The notes under the pieces: model-generated
What the model was told of the DNA's origin: nothing
Databases searched by the model: none
The model's input: the letters and a program-made list of their open reading frames with translations, nothing else
Assembly: GCA_937927975.1 (NCBI GenBank)
Contig: CALEZT010000017.1
Span: 1 to 45,218, forward strand
Direction of reading: 5' to 3'
Source of the DNA: an uncultured Phycisphaerales bacterium
GTDB lineage: Bacteria; Planctomycetota; Phycisphaerae; Sedimentisphaerales; Anaerobacaceae
DNA: 45,218 nt
Part shown: in pieces, positions 1-6,273 of the stretch
How the letters are laid out: every line of letters starts with the position of its first letter
Numbering within the stretch: the stretch's first letter is position 1
Program-made: the position numbers and the translations under genes

Positions 1-812
1 CGCTCGATGGCCCCTTCGTACTTGAGCAATCGGTCGAGGTCGTACCCCTCGGGAATGCAGCCGATCTCCTTCTCGATCTGCAGGGCGACATCATTCTCCT
101 GCTTCCATTTCTGCTTCTGCTTCTGGAACTCCTCGATTCTTCGGGCGTACACTTCCATCTGTTCCGTGCAGAGATCAATGTGGGCCTGCCAGATCGCGTC
201 GTCGGTCCAGCCGGTCTCGCGGGCCGCCTGGCGGATACCCGCCGGAGACCCATCCTGAAGGTCCTCAATGTCTTGGAGCCGGTCCTCGTAAAACGCATTC
301 CAGCTATCCTCCCGATCGTAGATCTCCTCGAGGTCCTTGCCGGCCTTGTGCATCTTTGTGAATCGGCTCTTGTCATCTTGCCAGGCCCTGTGCAACTCCT
401 GGGCCGTGCTCACCTTGATGTCGATTTCGTCGTCTCGGCTCTTTGTCTCGTCCGGCTTGAACGGGTCGCGTTCATAGTACCTGTCGAAGGTTGTGCTGAG
501 GTTCCTCTTGATGACACCGGCCTCATATCGGTAGACCCGCCGGAGGCGCCAGTAGGCGACGGCGATCTTCTCGACCAGCATCTCCTCCAGAGGGCCCTGC
601 GGATTGAACTGGTTTCTCAGATCCAGTACAAGGGCGTTGAACTCCTCTTGGCTTTCGGCGCCTTCACCGGCGTCGATGACGATCTCTTTGGCCAGAAGGC
701 CGTGCTTGAGGGCGTTGCGCGATGCGATGGCCTTGCCAGCCGGCGTTGCCGGCCCGGTGGAGCGCGTGGCGTTCCTGCGATTGGCGGCGGCCTGTTTGTC
801 TGTGGTCTTCAA
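1..812 (-). CDS. ANRRNA/NALKHGL-type hypothetical protein, C-terminus beyond window
   Basis: The minus strand is open for 270 codons from a TTG at 812 to the window edge, so the C-terminus is missing. The N-terminus reads KTTDKQAAANRRNATRSTG, followed by GKAIASRNALKHGLLAKE. This is the hallmark opening of a widespread bacterial family of unknown function that is often multicopy in planctomycete genomes. The remainder is highly charged and helical, with a likely coiled coil near the end (RRIEEFQKQKQKWKQE). TTG is chosen because relatives begin with M/L-KTT and no ATG lies upstream in frame. The first 105 bp of the gene recur as part of the repeat that punctuates the toxin-antitoxin array. I do not recognise a function; a DNA-binding or mobile-element-associated role would be a guess. 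Confidence 0.7.
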   Translation of the reverse strand, partial: MKTTDKQAAANRRNATRSTGPATPAGKAIASRNALKHGLLAKEIVIDAGEGAESQEEFNALVLDLRNQFNPQGPLEEMLVEKIAVAYWRLRRVYRYEAGVIKRNLSTTFDRYYERDPFKPDETKSRDDEIDIKVSTAQELHRAWQDDKSRFTKMHKAGKDLEEIYDREDSWNAFYEDRLQDIEDLQDGSPAGIRQAARETGWTDDAIWQAHIDLCTEQMEVYARRIEEFQKQKQKWKQENDVALQIEKEIGCIPEGYDLDRLLKYEGAIE

Positions 813-849
813 TCCTTGCCTATCTTCACAAATGGGTTCGTTTGGGAAA
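745..849 (-). repeat. Partial copy (R0) of the array repeat, at the 5' end of the ANRRNA gene
   Basis: About 105 bp that match the copies at 1795-2068, 2879-3122 and 6165-6470 with a few substitutions. It covers the start codon region and first ~22 codons of the ANRRNA gene plus ~37 bp upstream. Here the reading frame continues into a long protein, so this copy looks closest to the parent gene from which the repeat was cut. Confidence 0.75.
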
Positions 850-1000
850 GTTCCGGTTCTCGATGCCACAGAGCGACGGGACGCCGCGTAGAAGCGTGAA
901 AGCGTATAAGCGTTGAAGCGTTTGGGGGAAGCCGCATTCCTTCTGTCCTTCTACCCTTCCTACCTTCTATCATTCCTCCGTGGTCTCGGTGGCCTCCCTG

Positions 1001-1041
1001 GTGACAGACAGTTGTCTGACGGTAGCGGCGAAGCCGCGTTA
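1001..1041. repeat. Palindromic element at the 3' end of HEPN gene A
   Basis: Contains two small palindromes, CAGACAGTTGTCTG and a GCGGC-TTC-GCCGC hairpin (read on the minus strand), ending in the HEPN stop codon. An almost identical 41 bp element lies at 4866-4906 next to the HEPN fragment, and its hairpin half recurs at 2104-2128, 14 bp past HEPN gene B. It could act as a terminator-like or boundary element of the modules. Confidence 0.7.
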
Positions 1042-1434
1042 CTGCTTTGCTATGTACTGGCCGATCCCCTGGACGAGGACCTGAACATCCGTGAACAGTT
1101 GCCCGATTTCGTCCGCATCCAGTTCGACAAAGGGCAAGTAATCGTCCTGCTGCCTTTCATTGAACGCTCGATGGAGCGTCTTGGAATATTCCTTCGGCAG
1201 GCGGCCGGAACCGATGAACTCCTTATCGAAGAATGCGATCACCGCCGAATGCTTGGAGTACTGAAGCCGCTTGGTCAACAGCGCAGCCACGGCGGCATAG
1301 AAACATGCGTAGTACAACCGGTTGGCGGTCGCTCGATACCGGCCGGCGTTCAGCAGAAGGTCCGCATCCTGCAGGGCTTCTCTGGCTTGCTCCATGCGGT
1401 AGTCGAGCAGTGATCCAAAGTCCTTGTCTCTCAT
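1039..1434 (-). CDS. HEPN domain toxin (module A)
   Basis: 131 aa all-helical HEPN protein (PF05168 type), the presumed RNase/toxin half of a MNT-HEPN pair. The diagnostic helix is NRLYYACFYAAVAALLT, followed by KHS and, near residues 92-100, RQQDDY, which takes the place of the catalytic R...H/DY region in this subfamily. The ATG overlaps the stop of the upstream MNT gene by 4 bp (ATGA), indicating translational coupling, the normal arrangement for these toxin-antitoxin operons. A second, truncated copy of its last ~55 codons lies at 4904-5071 with only a few substitutions. Full length for the family. Toxic activity is inferred from the family, not shown. Confidence 0.85.
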   Translation of the reverse strand: MRDKDFGSLLDYRMEQAREALQDADLLLNAGRYRATANRLYYACFYAAVAALLTKRLQYSKHSAVIAFFDKEFIGSGRLPKEYSKTLHRAFNERQQDDYLPFVELDADEIGQLFTDVQVLVQGIGQYIAKQ

Positions 1435-1766
1435 GCAGTGATTTCAACGCCCTCTTCGCGGACGTTCCGGGCATATTCGGAGACAGAGAGCGGACCACTC
1501 TCCAGTGCGTCCTGACTGACGACGGCCACGGAAATGACGTAGCCTTCCTCCAGACTCAACTCCCAGGCCCGATCCAGGATTCGCCTTCTGACCGCAGGGG
1601 TGACCTCCCGCACTTCCACCAGGAGATCGAGGTCCGATCCCGGATCTTGGTCGCCTCGGACCCGCGACCCGTAGGCATAGACCCGCACGACGCCGGTATC
1701 CGGGTCGAGGCCGCCGATGAGCCTCCTGACGACTTCACTGATGTGTGTCTCGCCCTCTGCCTTCAT
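1431..1766 (-). CDS. MNT-type nucleotidyltransferase antitoxin (module A)
   Basis: 111 aa minimal nucleotidyltransferase. The catalytic motif GSRVRGDQDPGSDLD (GS at 33-34, DxD at 45-47) fits the GS-x10-DxD signature of the pol-beta fold. Proteins of this group neutralise partner HEPN toxins, in characterised cases by adding AMP to the toxin. It is followed by a HEPN gene with a 4 bp overlap and is itself preceded, again with an ATGA overlap, by a MNT stub encoded by repeat R1, so a single transcript with chained translation is likely. All catalytic residues are present. Confidence 0.85.
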   Translation of the reverse strand: MKAEGETHISEVVRRLIGGLDPDTGVVRVYAYGSRVRGDQDPGSDLDLLVEVREVTPAVRRRILDRAWELSLEEGYVISVAVVSQDALESGPLSVSEYARNVREEGVEITA

Positions 1767-1903
1767 AGAGCGTCCTGCCCTCGCGTAAGATGGTGGTCCG
1801 TGGCCTCGCCCCGAGCGTAGGAACCGAAGAGGATGACCTGCGACGCGTTCGCCGCCTCACCCAACTGGACCGCAACGTGTTGTATCCGGCTCTCAGGAAT
1901 CAT
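1763..1903 (-). pseudogene. Internally deleted MNT stub carried by repeat R1
   Basis: A 46-codon ORF starting MIPESRIQHVAVQLGE and keeping the GSYARG half of the MNT motif. It jumps after ...GEATD to HHLTRGQDAL-stop, which looks like the normal C-terminal end of such proteins, so the catalytic DxD and most of the fold are deleted. Its stop overlaps the start of the intact MNT gene A (ATGA). The same N-terminus is found in the stubs at 6091-6273 and 2863-2925. Confidence 0.6.
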
Positions 1904-2068
1904 ACAGAACAGGATACCGTGCGAGAGCATCCGTGTGAACCAGGAACTGACTGAAGGACTTGGTTGCCGGCCCGGTGGAGCGGGCGGCGTTCCTGCGATT
2001 GGCGGCGATCTGTTTGTCTGTGGTCTTCAATCCTTGCCTATCTTCACAAATGGGTTCGTTTGGGAAAA
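1795..2068 (-). repeat. Array repeat copy R1
   Basis: About 274 bp nearly identical to R3 (6165-6470) and, over its central ~190 bp, to R2 (2879-3122). Read on the minus strand it carries the 5' end of an ANRRNA gene and then the 5' end of a MNT gene. It lies immediately upstream of MNT-HEPN module A. Confidence 0.9.
1893..2030 (-). CDS. 45-aa ORF of repeat R1 (truncated ANRRNA N-terminus)
   Basis: Starts with TTG and encodes KTTDKQIAANRRNAARSTG, then a different 22-residue tail ending ARYPVLYDS. Its TGA lies inside the first codons of the MNT stub (11 bp overlap). Identical ORFs exist at 2915-3052 and 6263-6400. It is either a relic of an ANRRNA gene or a leader peptide that feeds ribosomes into the stub and then into the MNT-HEPN genes. 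Expression is not shown by the sequence. Confidence 0.35.
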   Translation of the reverse strand: MKTTDKQIAANRRNAARSTGPATKSFSQFLVHTDALARYPVLYDS

Positions 2069-2141
2069 TGATGGGTCGGCGTTCCTCTGCGGAGGCATCG
2101 GTCCGACGGTAGCGACGGAGCCGCGTTACTATCCGCTGCTC

Positions 2142-2552
2142 TTACACCTTGCCGAGAGCCACCAGGTGCGAGTTCACTGCATCGACAAATCGCTCCGCCT
2201 GGCTGACGACCTGTTTTGCCTCATCATCCTGTAGCTTGACCTGCTCGCGGTAATCCACACGCTGTCGCAGCTCGAATCCCTTGGCCAGGGAAAACCCGAG
2301 GGATTTGTCGAAGATGCCACCCTTGATGAAGTGCTGATTGAAGTAGCTCAGGACGCCGCTGTGTTTCGACGACGAGAATGCTTCATAGACCAGCAATGCC
2401 AACACCGCGTAGAACATGGCATAGTAGGCTCGATTGATGATGGAACGGGCACTCTTTCCGCCGGCCAGGAGGAAACGGGCTTCGTCCAGGCTTTCCTCGG
2501 CCTGCTGTACGCGGTACCGCGCAAGCTCCCTCTGCTTCTCGCTAGCCGTCAC
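2142..2552 (-). CDS. HEPN domain toxin (module B)
   Basis: 136 aa helical protein with the HEPN signature INRAYYAMFYAVLALL and KHSGVLSYF, then ELRQRVDYRE corresponding to the RxxxDY active-site region of the family. Full length. The ATG overlaps the stop of MNT gene B by 4 bp. Sequence similarity to HEPN A is only at family level, so modules A and B are not recent duplicates of each other even though the repeats beside them are nearly identical. Presumed RNase toxin held in check by the upstream MNT. Confidence 0.85.
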   Translation of the reverse strand: MTASEKQRELARYRVQQAEESLDEARFLLAGGKSARSIINRAYYAMFYAVLALLVYEAFSSSKHSGVLSYFNQHFIKGGIFDKSLGFSLAKGFELRQRVDYREQVKLQDDEAKQVVSQAERFVDAVNSHLVALGKV

Positions 2553-2866
2553 ACCGAAATCCCTTCCGCCAAGACCCTCTTATATAGGGGCGATTCGCCG
2601 AGCGGACCTTCCTCCAACTCCTGCCTGCCGAAGATCACCACCGAGATCAGACAATCGTGGGCCAGGTTGATGTCGTAGACCAATTCGTCGATGGCTGTTT
2701 CGCTCTCGGGCGTGTAGTCGTCCACGACGATCATGACGTCGATATCCGAGTCGGGCGAATCGTCGCCCCGGGCCTTGGAGCCGTAGACCATCATGCAACG
2801 GACGCCGTAGCGATCCCGTAAGGCTCGTTTCAGCTCCTCCAAGGCTGTCTTCTCTTCACGCGTCAT
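2549..2866 (-). CDS. MNT-type nucleotidyltransferase antitoxin (module B)
   Basis: 105 aa with motif GSKARGDDSPDSDID (GS at 29-30, DxD at 41-43), i.e. an intact minimal nucleotidyltransferase. The C-terminal part (ISVVIFGRQELEEGPLGESPLYKRVLAEGISV) resembles MNT A (SVAVVSQDALESGPLS...NVREEGVEI), so the MNTs of A and B belong to one subfamily. The start overlaps the stop of the 20-codon stub from repeat R2 (ATGA), and the stop overlaps the HEPN start. Confidence 0.85.
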   Translation of the reverse strand: MTREEKTALEELKRALRDRYGVRCMMVYGSKARGDDSPDSDIDVMIVVDDYTPESETAIDELVYDINLAHDCLISVVIFGRQELEEGPLGESPLYKRVLAEGISV

Positions 2867-2925
2867 GATCGATCCTTCTCACCCAACTGGACCGCAACAT
2901 GTTGTATCCGGCTCTCAGGAATCAT
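2863..2925 (-). pseudogene. 20-codon MNT stub carried by repeat R2
   Basis: Reads MIPESRIQHVAVQLGE-KDRS-stop: the same N-terminus as the stubs of R1 and R3, cut before the catalytic GS motif. The stop codon shares ATGA with the start of MNT gene B. The 45-aa ORF upstream overlaps its start, giving a chain of four overlapping ORFs. Confidence 0.5.
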
Positions 2926-3122
2926 ACAGAACAGGATACCGTGCGAGAGCATCCGTGTGAACCAGGAACTGACTGAAGGACTTGGTTGCCGGCCCGGTGG
3001 AGCGGGCGGCGTTCCTGCGATTGGCGGCGATCTGTTTGTCTGTGGTCTTCAATCCTTGCCTATCTTCACAAATGGGTTCGTTTGGGAAAACGGAGGGTCA
3101 TTCCTTGGCTCGTGAAGCGTCC
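2879..3122 (-). repeat. Array repeat copy R2
   Basis: About 244 bp. It matches R1 over ~190 bp with a single base difference noticed (A for G at 2899), and matches R3 for a further ~32 bp that ends in DASRAKE codons. Contains the 45-aa ORF (2915-3052) and the MNT stub. Lies between the truncated HEPN C and module B. Confidence 0.9.
2915..3052 (-). CDS. 45-aa ORF of repeat R2
   Basis: Same 45 codons as the ORFs at 1893-2030 and 6263-6400 (ANRRNA-like N-terminus plus a tail ending LARYPVLYDS), TTG start, stop overlapping the MNT stub start by 11 bp. Perfect conservation across three copies may simply reflect recent duplication of the repeat. Confidence 0.3.
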   Translation of the reverse strand: MKTTDKQIAANRRNAARSTGPATKSFSQFLVHTDALARYPVLYDS

Positions 3123-3228
3123 TGCGCGACGGGCCAAGCGTCAGAATCTATGTCTTTCTCTCGCCTATCACTTTCCGTTTCGCGGATCACGCTTGACGCT
3201 CGCCGCGTTGCGTCCTTCGCTCCGTGAG

Positions 3229-3459
3229 TTACGCCTGCTGCTTCGCGTCTTTTCGACTGCTGAGAACGGAATGCCGGGCGAACTGCTTGCCCGACGTCAG
3301 CAGCAGCGCGGTGACCGCATAGAAACAAGCGTAGTACAACCGGTTCACGGCGAAGCCAGGGTGTCCCTCGGCCAATTCCAGCCGGGCCGAGGCGAGAGCT
3401 TCCGCGGCCTTTTGCAGCCAGAGTCTGATAAGGATTCGATCGGCCTGTTCCTTGTTCAT
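3229..3459 (-). pseudogene. Truncated HEPN gene (module C)
   Basis: 76 codons. The first ~63 are a normal HEPN start (AVNRLYYACFYAVTALLLTSG, FARHSV), after which the frame runs into unrelated residues LSSRKDAKQQA and a stop. About half the domain, including the RxxxDY region, is missing, so it should not be an active RNase. The start still overlaps the stop of MNT C by 4 bp. The sequence just downstream (3122-3240) looks like dispersed non-coding DNA and then repeat R2, so the truncation probably came from a recombination with repeat DNA. Confidence 0.7.
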
Positions 3460-3800
3460 ACGGTACAGCCGTCCCTCTGGACTTCCGCATAGAGGGGCAG
3501 GTAGTGCAGCAGACCGTCTGCCCAGTCCTTCTCGAAGACGACCACGGAACTGAGCACCACGTCATTCTGCAGATTGATGTCCGCCAGTTTTTCCGAGACC
3601 GCCGCACGCAGGTGGGCCGTTACCGGACAGGACGAAATCACCAGGAGATCCAGGTCCGAGTGCACGTCGGCCTGCCCGCGGGCCTTCGAGCCGAAGAGAA
3701 TGACTTGGGATATGGGCAATTCCGATTTCAGGGAACGGGCCGCCTCCAAAATGGAGTTGCGGTCCTTGTCCGCCAGATGGATACTGTCCAGTGTCTTCAT
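3456..3800 (-). CDS. MNT-type nucleotidyltransferase (module C)
   Basis: 114 aa from the ATG at 3800, chosen because conserved sequence starts there; the frame is open up to 3950 but that part does not look coding. Motif GSKARGQADVHSDLD (GS at 37-38, DxD at 49-51) is intact. Its coupled HEPN partner is truncated, so this antitoxin is now an orphan. The C-terminus (HYLPLYAEVQRDGCTV) resembles MNT A and B. Confidence 0.8.
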   Translation of the reverse strand: MKTLDSIHLADKDRNSILEAARSLKSELPISQVILFGSKARGQADVHSDLDLLVISSCPVTAHLRAAVSEKLADINLQNDVVLSSVVVFEKDWADGLLHYLPLYAEVQRDGCTV

Positions 3801-3913
3801 AGCTCTCTCGATCTCGATTCTACCCGGCCACGATCCCTTGGGATACGGCGGATCCGAACAGGGCACGCCGACTGAACCACGCTGATTGCAGGAAGGAAAG
3901 TGACCTACGGTCC

Positions 3914-4393
3914 TTACAGTCCGCGGTCTACTTGCCCGGTTGATGGGCATCCATACCCCCGGTAGGCGAGCTGGCGGGTCCGCCAGGCCATGAGGTCCTC
4001 GTATTCGGCGCAGGTCCGGGCGTAGAAGTCGGAGAAATCCTGCTCGCGGCCGGGCCGAACGAACAGGACCCGACCCTTCAACGCCTCGTGGCGCAGCACG
4101 ATTCCCGCCGTGTTGAGCACCGTCAGATCGCAGGAGACGAAAAAGGCATCCTCGATCCTGCCGACGATATCCACCAGGAGATCAATACTGGCGGCATTGC
4201 CGTCAGCCAACCAGACGGCCACGTCCAGATCGGAGTGCGCCCGCACGACCCCATCGGCGGCCGAACCGAAGACCAGCGCAAAATCAATGGAGGCAATCCC
4301 TCTCAGGACAGCCGCCAGTTGCTCCGGATCGACCTTCTTGCTGCCTGGCAGCCCAGGGGCGGCGATCAGCCAGTGTTCAGCGACCTCTTTCAT
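3914..4393 (-). CDS. MntA-like nucleotidyltransferase antitoxin
   Basis: 159 aa. Motif GSAADGVVRAHSDLD (GS at 43-44, DxD at 55-57), then a longer C-terminal half with LRHEALKGRVLFVRPGREQDFSDF and a Y-E-D-L-...-R-T-R-Q-L tail. This architecture is that of MntA antitoxins, which normally pair with HepT (DUF86) toxins. No HepT follows: the next gene is another MNT (module C). The start overlaps the end of the MNT at 4377-4736 by 17 bp, so the two are co-translated. Confidence 0.75.
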   Translation of the reverse strand: MKEVAEHWLIAAPGLPGSKKVDPEQLAAVLRGIASIDFALVFGSAADGVVRAHSDLDVAVWLADGNAASIDLLVDIVGRIEDAFFVSCDLTVLNTAGIVLRHEALKGRVLFVRPGREQDFSDFYARTCAEYEDLMAWRTRQLAYRGYGCPSTGQVDRGL

Positions 4394-4736
4394 ACAGGAC
4401 CTGGCCTCGGTTCATGATCTCCCTGGCGAAAAGGCTATCCAGCCGGAGGAAGGCTTCGTGCATCGGCTTCGTATGGACGATCAGGTCGATGGCCACCTCC
4501 CGATTGATCGGCCGCAGCAGGGAAGAGACTTTCAGGTGATTCCGCATGCGTTCCCCGTAGCTGGCAGGCATGGAATCGTCCTGCGTCACGACGTAGAGAT
4601 CGATATCACTGTCCTCCGTCGGCCGGCCCCAGGCGTAGGAACCGAAGAGGATCACCTTCTCCGGATGCAGCGGCCTGAGCGCCTCGCTGATCCGATCTCT
4701 CAATTCGTCCGAAAGCCCGGTCGTGTCTGTTGCCAT
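4377..4736 (-). CDS. MNT-type nucleotidyltransferase without adjacent HEPN
   Basis: 119 aa. Motif GSYAWGRPTEDSDIDLYVV (GS at 32-33, DxD at 44-46) intact; C-terminus MHEAFLRLDSLFAREIMNRGQVLYERGR is typical of nucleotidyltransferase-domain proteins. It overlaps the MntA-like gene downstream by 17 bp. Family members usually pair with HEPN proteins, but none is adjacent here, so the partner may have been lost or be encoded elsewhere. Confidence 0.8.
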   Translation of the reverse strand: MATDTTGLSDELRDRISEALRPLHPEKVILFGSYAWGRPTEDSDIDLYVVTQDDSMPASYGERMRNHLKVSSLLRPINREVAIDLIVHTKPMHEAFLRLDSLFAREIMNRGQVLYERGR

Positions 4737-4865
4737 ACGTTTGTTCTACCGGCGTCCGGACCCTCGCGCCAAGCAGGTACTTCCTGCAGGCACCACGGAG
4801 GACACGGAGAAGAGAGGAGCATATCTTCTTTCAATTCCTGCTCTGTGCTCTCTGTGCCCTCCGTG

Positions 4866-4906
4866 GTGACAGACAGTTGTCTGACGGTAGCGGCGAAGCC
4901 GCGTTA
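4866..4906. repeat. Palindromic element at the 3' end of the HEPN fragment
   Basis: Second copy of the 41 bp element at 1001-1041, essentially identical, with the hairpins CAGACA/TGTCTG and GCGGC/GCCGC. It is followed on the plus-strand left side (4790-4865) by imperfect CCACGGAGG...CCTCCGTGG inverted sequence, another dispersed element of such genomes. Confidence 0.65.
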
Positions 4907-5071
4907 CTGCCCTGCTATGTACTGGCCGATCCCCTGGACGAGGACCTGAACATTCGTGAACAGTTGCCTGATTTCGTCCGCATCCAGTTCGACAAAGGGC
5001 AAGTAATCGTCCTGCTGGCTTTCGTTGAAGGCTCGATGGAGCGTCCTGCAATACTCCTTCGGCAACCGGCC
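4904..5071 (-). pseudogene. 3' fragment of a HEPN gene, duplicate of module A
   Basis: Encodes GRLPKEYCRTLHRAFNESQQ and onward to VQGIGQYIAGQ-stop, matching the last ~55 codons of HEPN A (1039-1434) with a handful of changes. The 5' part is replaced by the region downstream of the HepT gene. It has no start of its own. It shows that module A, or a close relative, was once present in a second position here. Confidence 0.75.
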
Positions 5072-5141
5072 AGTCGGAGACGGCCGTACCGTAGGTCGGG
5101 CCCTGTCGATGCGGTTGTGGTACGCGGTCCGCCGCGACCCA

Positions 5142-5627
5142 TCATCCTGCCTGGCCCAGTTCCTCCAGGAAGTCCGCAAAGGCCAACAACTCGCATCGCA
5201 GCTTGGTCCAGAGCGGCGGCAGCTTCCCCATCAAAGCGGCCACCCTGTCGGGCGTCAGGTTCATCGTATAGACGTTGCGCACTAGATGTCTGAACCGCCG
5301 GAACTCATCGAGCGCCGCCGCGTTGTCTGGAGCGACCAAAGCGGGCCGTATCCGCGGCAGGTCTTGCGCCATTCGTTGCAGTAAGTCGCGATGCCAGGCC
5401 TCGCCGGCGAGGGCCACGCCATCCACGTGTCTGGCGATCTGTTCGAAAAGACGCTCCAAGCCCGAATAGAGACTGTGGAGATTCAGCGCCACGGCATCCA
5501 GGTAGGCATCCTCTTGGGGCATCCTTTCCACGTGCATCCAAGCCGCCATCGCCCGCCCGGCGACACGTTCCAACTCGGGCACCTCCCCTCGAATCCGCTC
5601 CGCCAGTTCCAGATAGCGGCCAATCAC
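5142..5627 (-). CDS. HepT-like toxin (module E)
   Basis: 161 aa from the GTG at 5627, which overlaps the MNT stop by 4 bp (GTGA); the upstream extension of this frame is not used because it overlaps the MNT gene. Helical protein with YLELAERIRGE, LHSLYSGLERLFEQIARHVDG and, around residues 115-130, RRFRHLVRNVY, the R-x-H-containing active-site region of HepT-like RNases. Its partner is the upstream MNT. Full length and apparently intact. Confidence 0.75.
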   Translation of the reverse strand: MIGRYLELAERIRGEVPELERVAGRAMAAWMHVERMPQEDAYLDAVALNLHSLYSGLERLFEQIARHVDGVALAGEAWHRDLLQRMAQDLPRIRPALVAPDNAAALDEFRRFRHLVRNVYTMNLTPDRVAALMGKLPPLWTKLRCELLAFADFLEELGQAG

Positions 5628-6007
5628 AGGTCCACCCCGTGGCGTGCAATCGCCCGACGCAGGGCCGGCCCGGCCCTCTCCAGTTCGATCAAGTCCACCG
5701 TCCTGTCGCCGATGATCTCCTCGGCTAGGCCCCAAGCCCCCCAGTAATCGTCGGCCGCCAACCCTTCCACCGCCAAGTCCACGTCGGAATCGGGCACGAA
5801 CCAGCAAGCATGGGCCAGCGATCCGAACAGGACCACGCGCCGGACGCCGAATCGGCTCTTGAGCGCAGCGGCCGCCTCACGAACACGGCTCAACAACCGC
5901 TCCCTCGCCTCGGCTTGGGCGGGAGTCAACTCGGATGTCGGCTGCGGTCTCGCCCCTGCGACGTAACTCTTCCATTTCGCACGAGTCAGCTCCAGTGCTG
6001 TCGGCAT
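5624..6007 (-). CDS. MNT-type nucleotidyltransferase antitoxin (module E)
   Basis: 127 aa from the internal ATG near 6007. The frame is open from a TTG at 6094 that overlaps the stop of the R3 stub (TTGA), but the extra residues do not look coding. Motif GSLAHACWFVPDSDVD (GS at 62-63, DxD at 75-77) is intact. The ~55-residue N-terminal helical extension (TRAKWKSYVAGARPQP...EARERLLSRVREAAAALK) is typical of nucleotidyltransferases paired with this HepT-like type. The 4 bp overlap with HepT shows coupling. Confidence 0.75.
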   Translation of the reverse strand: MPTALELTRAKWKSYVAGARPQPTSELTPAQAEARERLLSRVREAAAALKSRFGVRRVVLFGSLAHACWFVPDSDVDLAVEGLAADDYWGAWGLAEEIIGDRTVDLIELERAGPALRRAIARHGVDL

Positions 6008-6090
6008 AACGACCTCTCTTCTTGCCACGTCTGCTGTCGGTCGCATCATGTCTTTCGCCCCGGTCGATTGTACCCGGCGAGCCGAACGTG

Positions 6091-6273
6091 TCAAGCGTCA
6101 TTGCAGGCCACGGACAGCGGCGACAATCGAACCCTGTGGCTCGTGACCCGTGGCCCGTAGCGGCGGTCCGTGGCCTCGCCCCGGGCGTAGGAACCGAAGA
6201 GGATGACCTGCGACGCGTTCGCCGCCTCACCCAACTGGACCGCAACGTGTTGTATCCGGCTCTCAGGAATCAT
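6091..6273 (-). pseudogene. Truncated MNT stub carried by repeat R3
   Basis: Reads MIPESRIQHVAVQLGEAANA, then QVILFGSYARGEATD, after which homology stops and the frame ends 24 residues later. Only the GS half of the catalytic motif remains. It is the longest of the three stubs on the N-terminal side and shows that the repeat contains the true 5' end of a MNT gene. Confidence 0.6.

Noticed and set aside
913..1413. Plus-strand ORF opposite HEPN A
   Set aside because: Complement of the HEPN/MNT genes and the palindromic element; no independent support.
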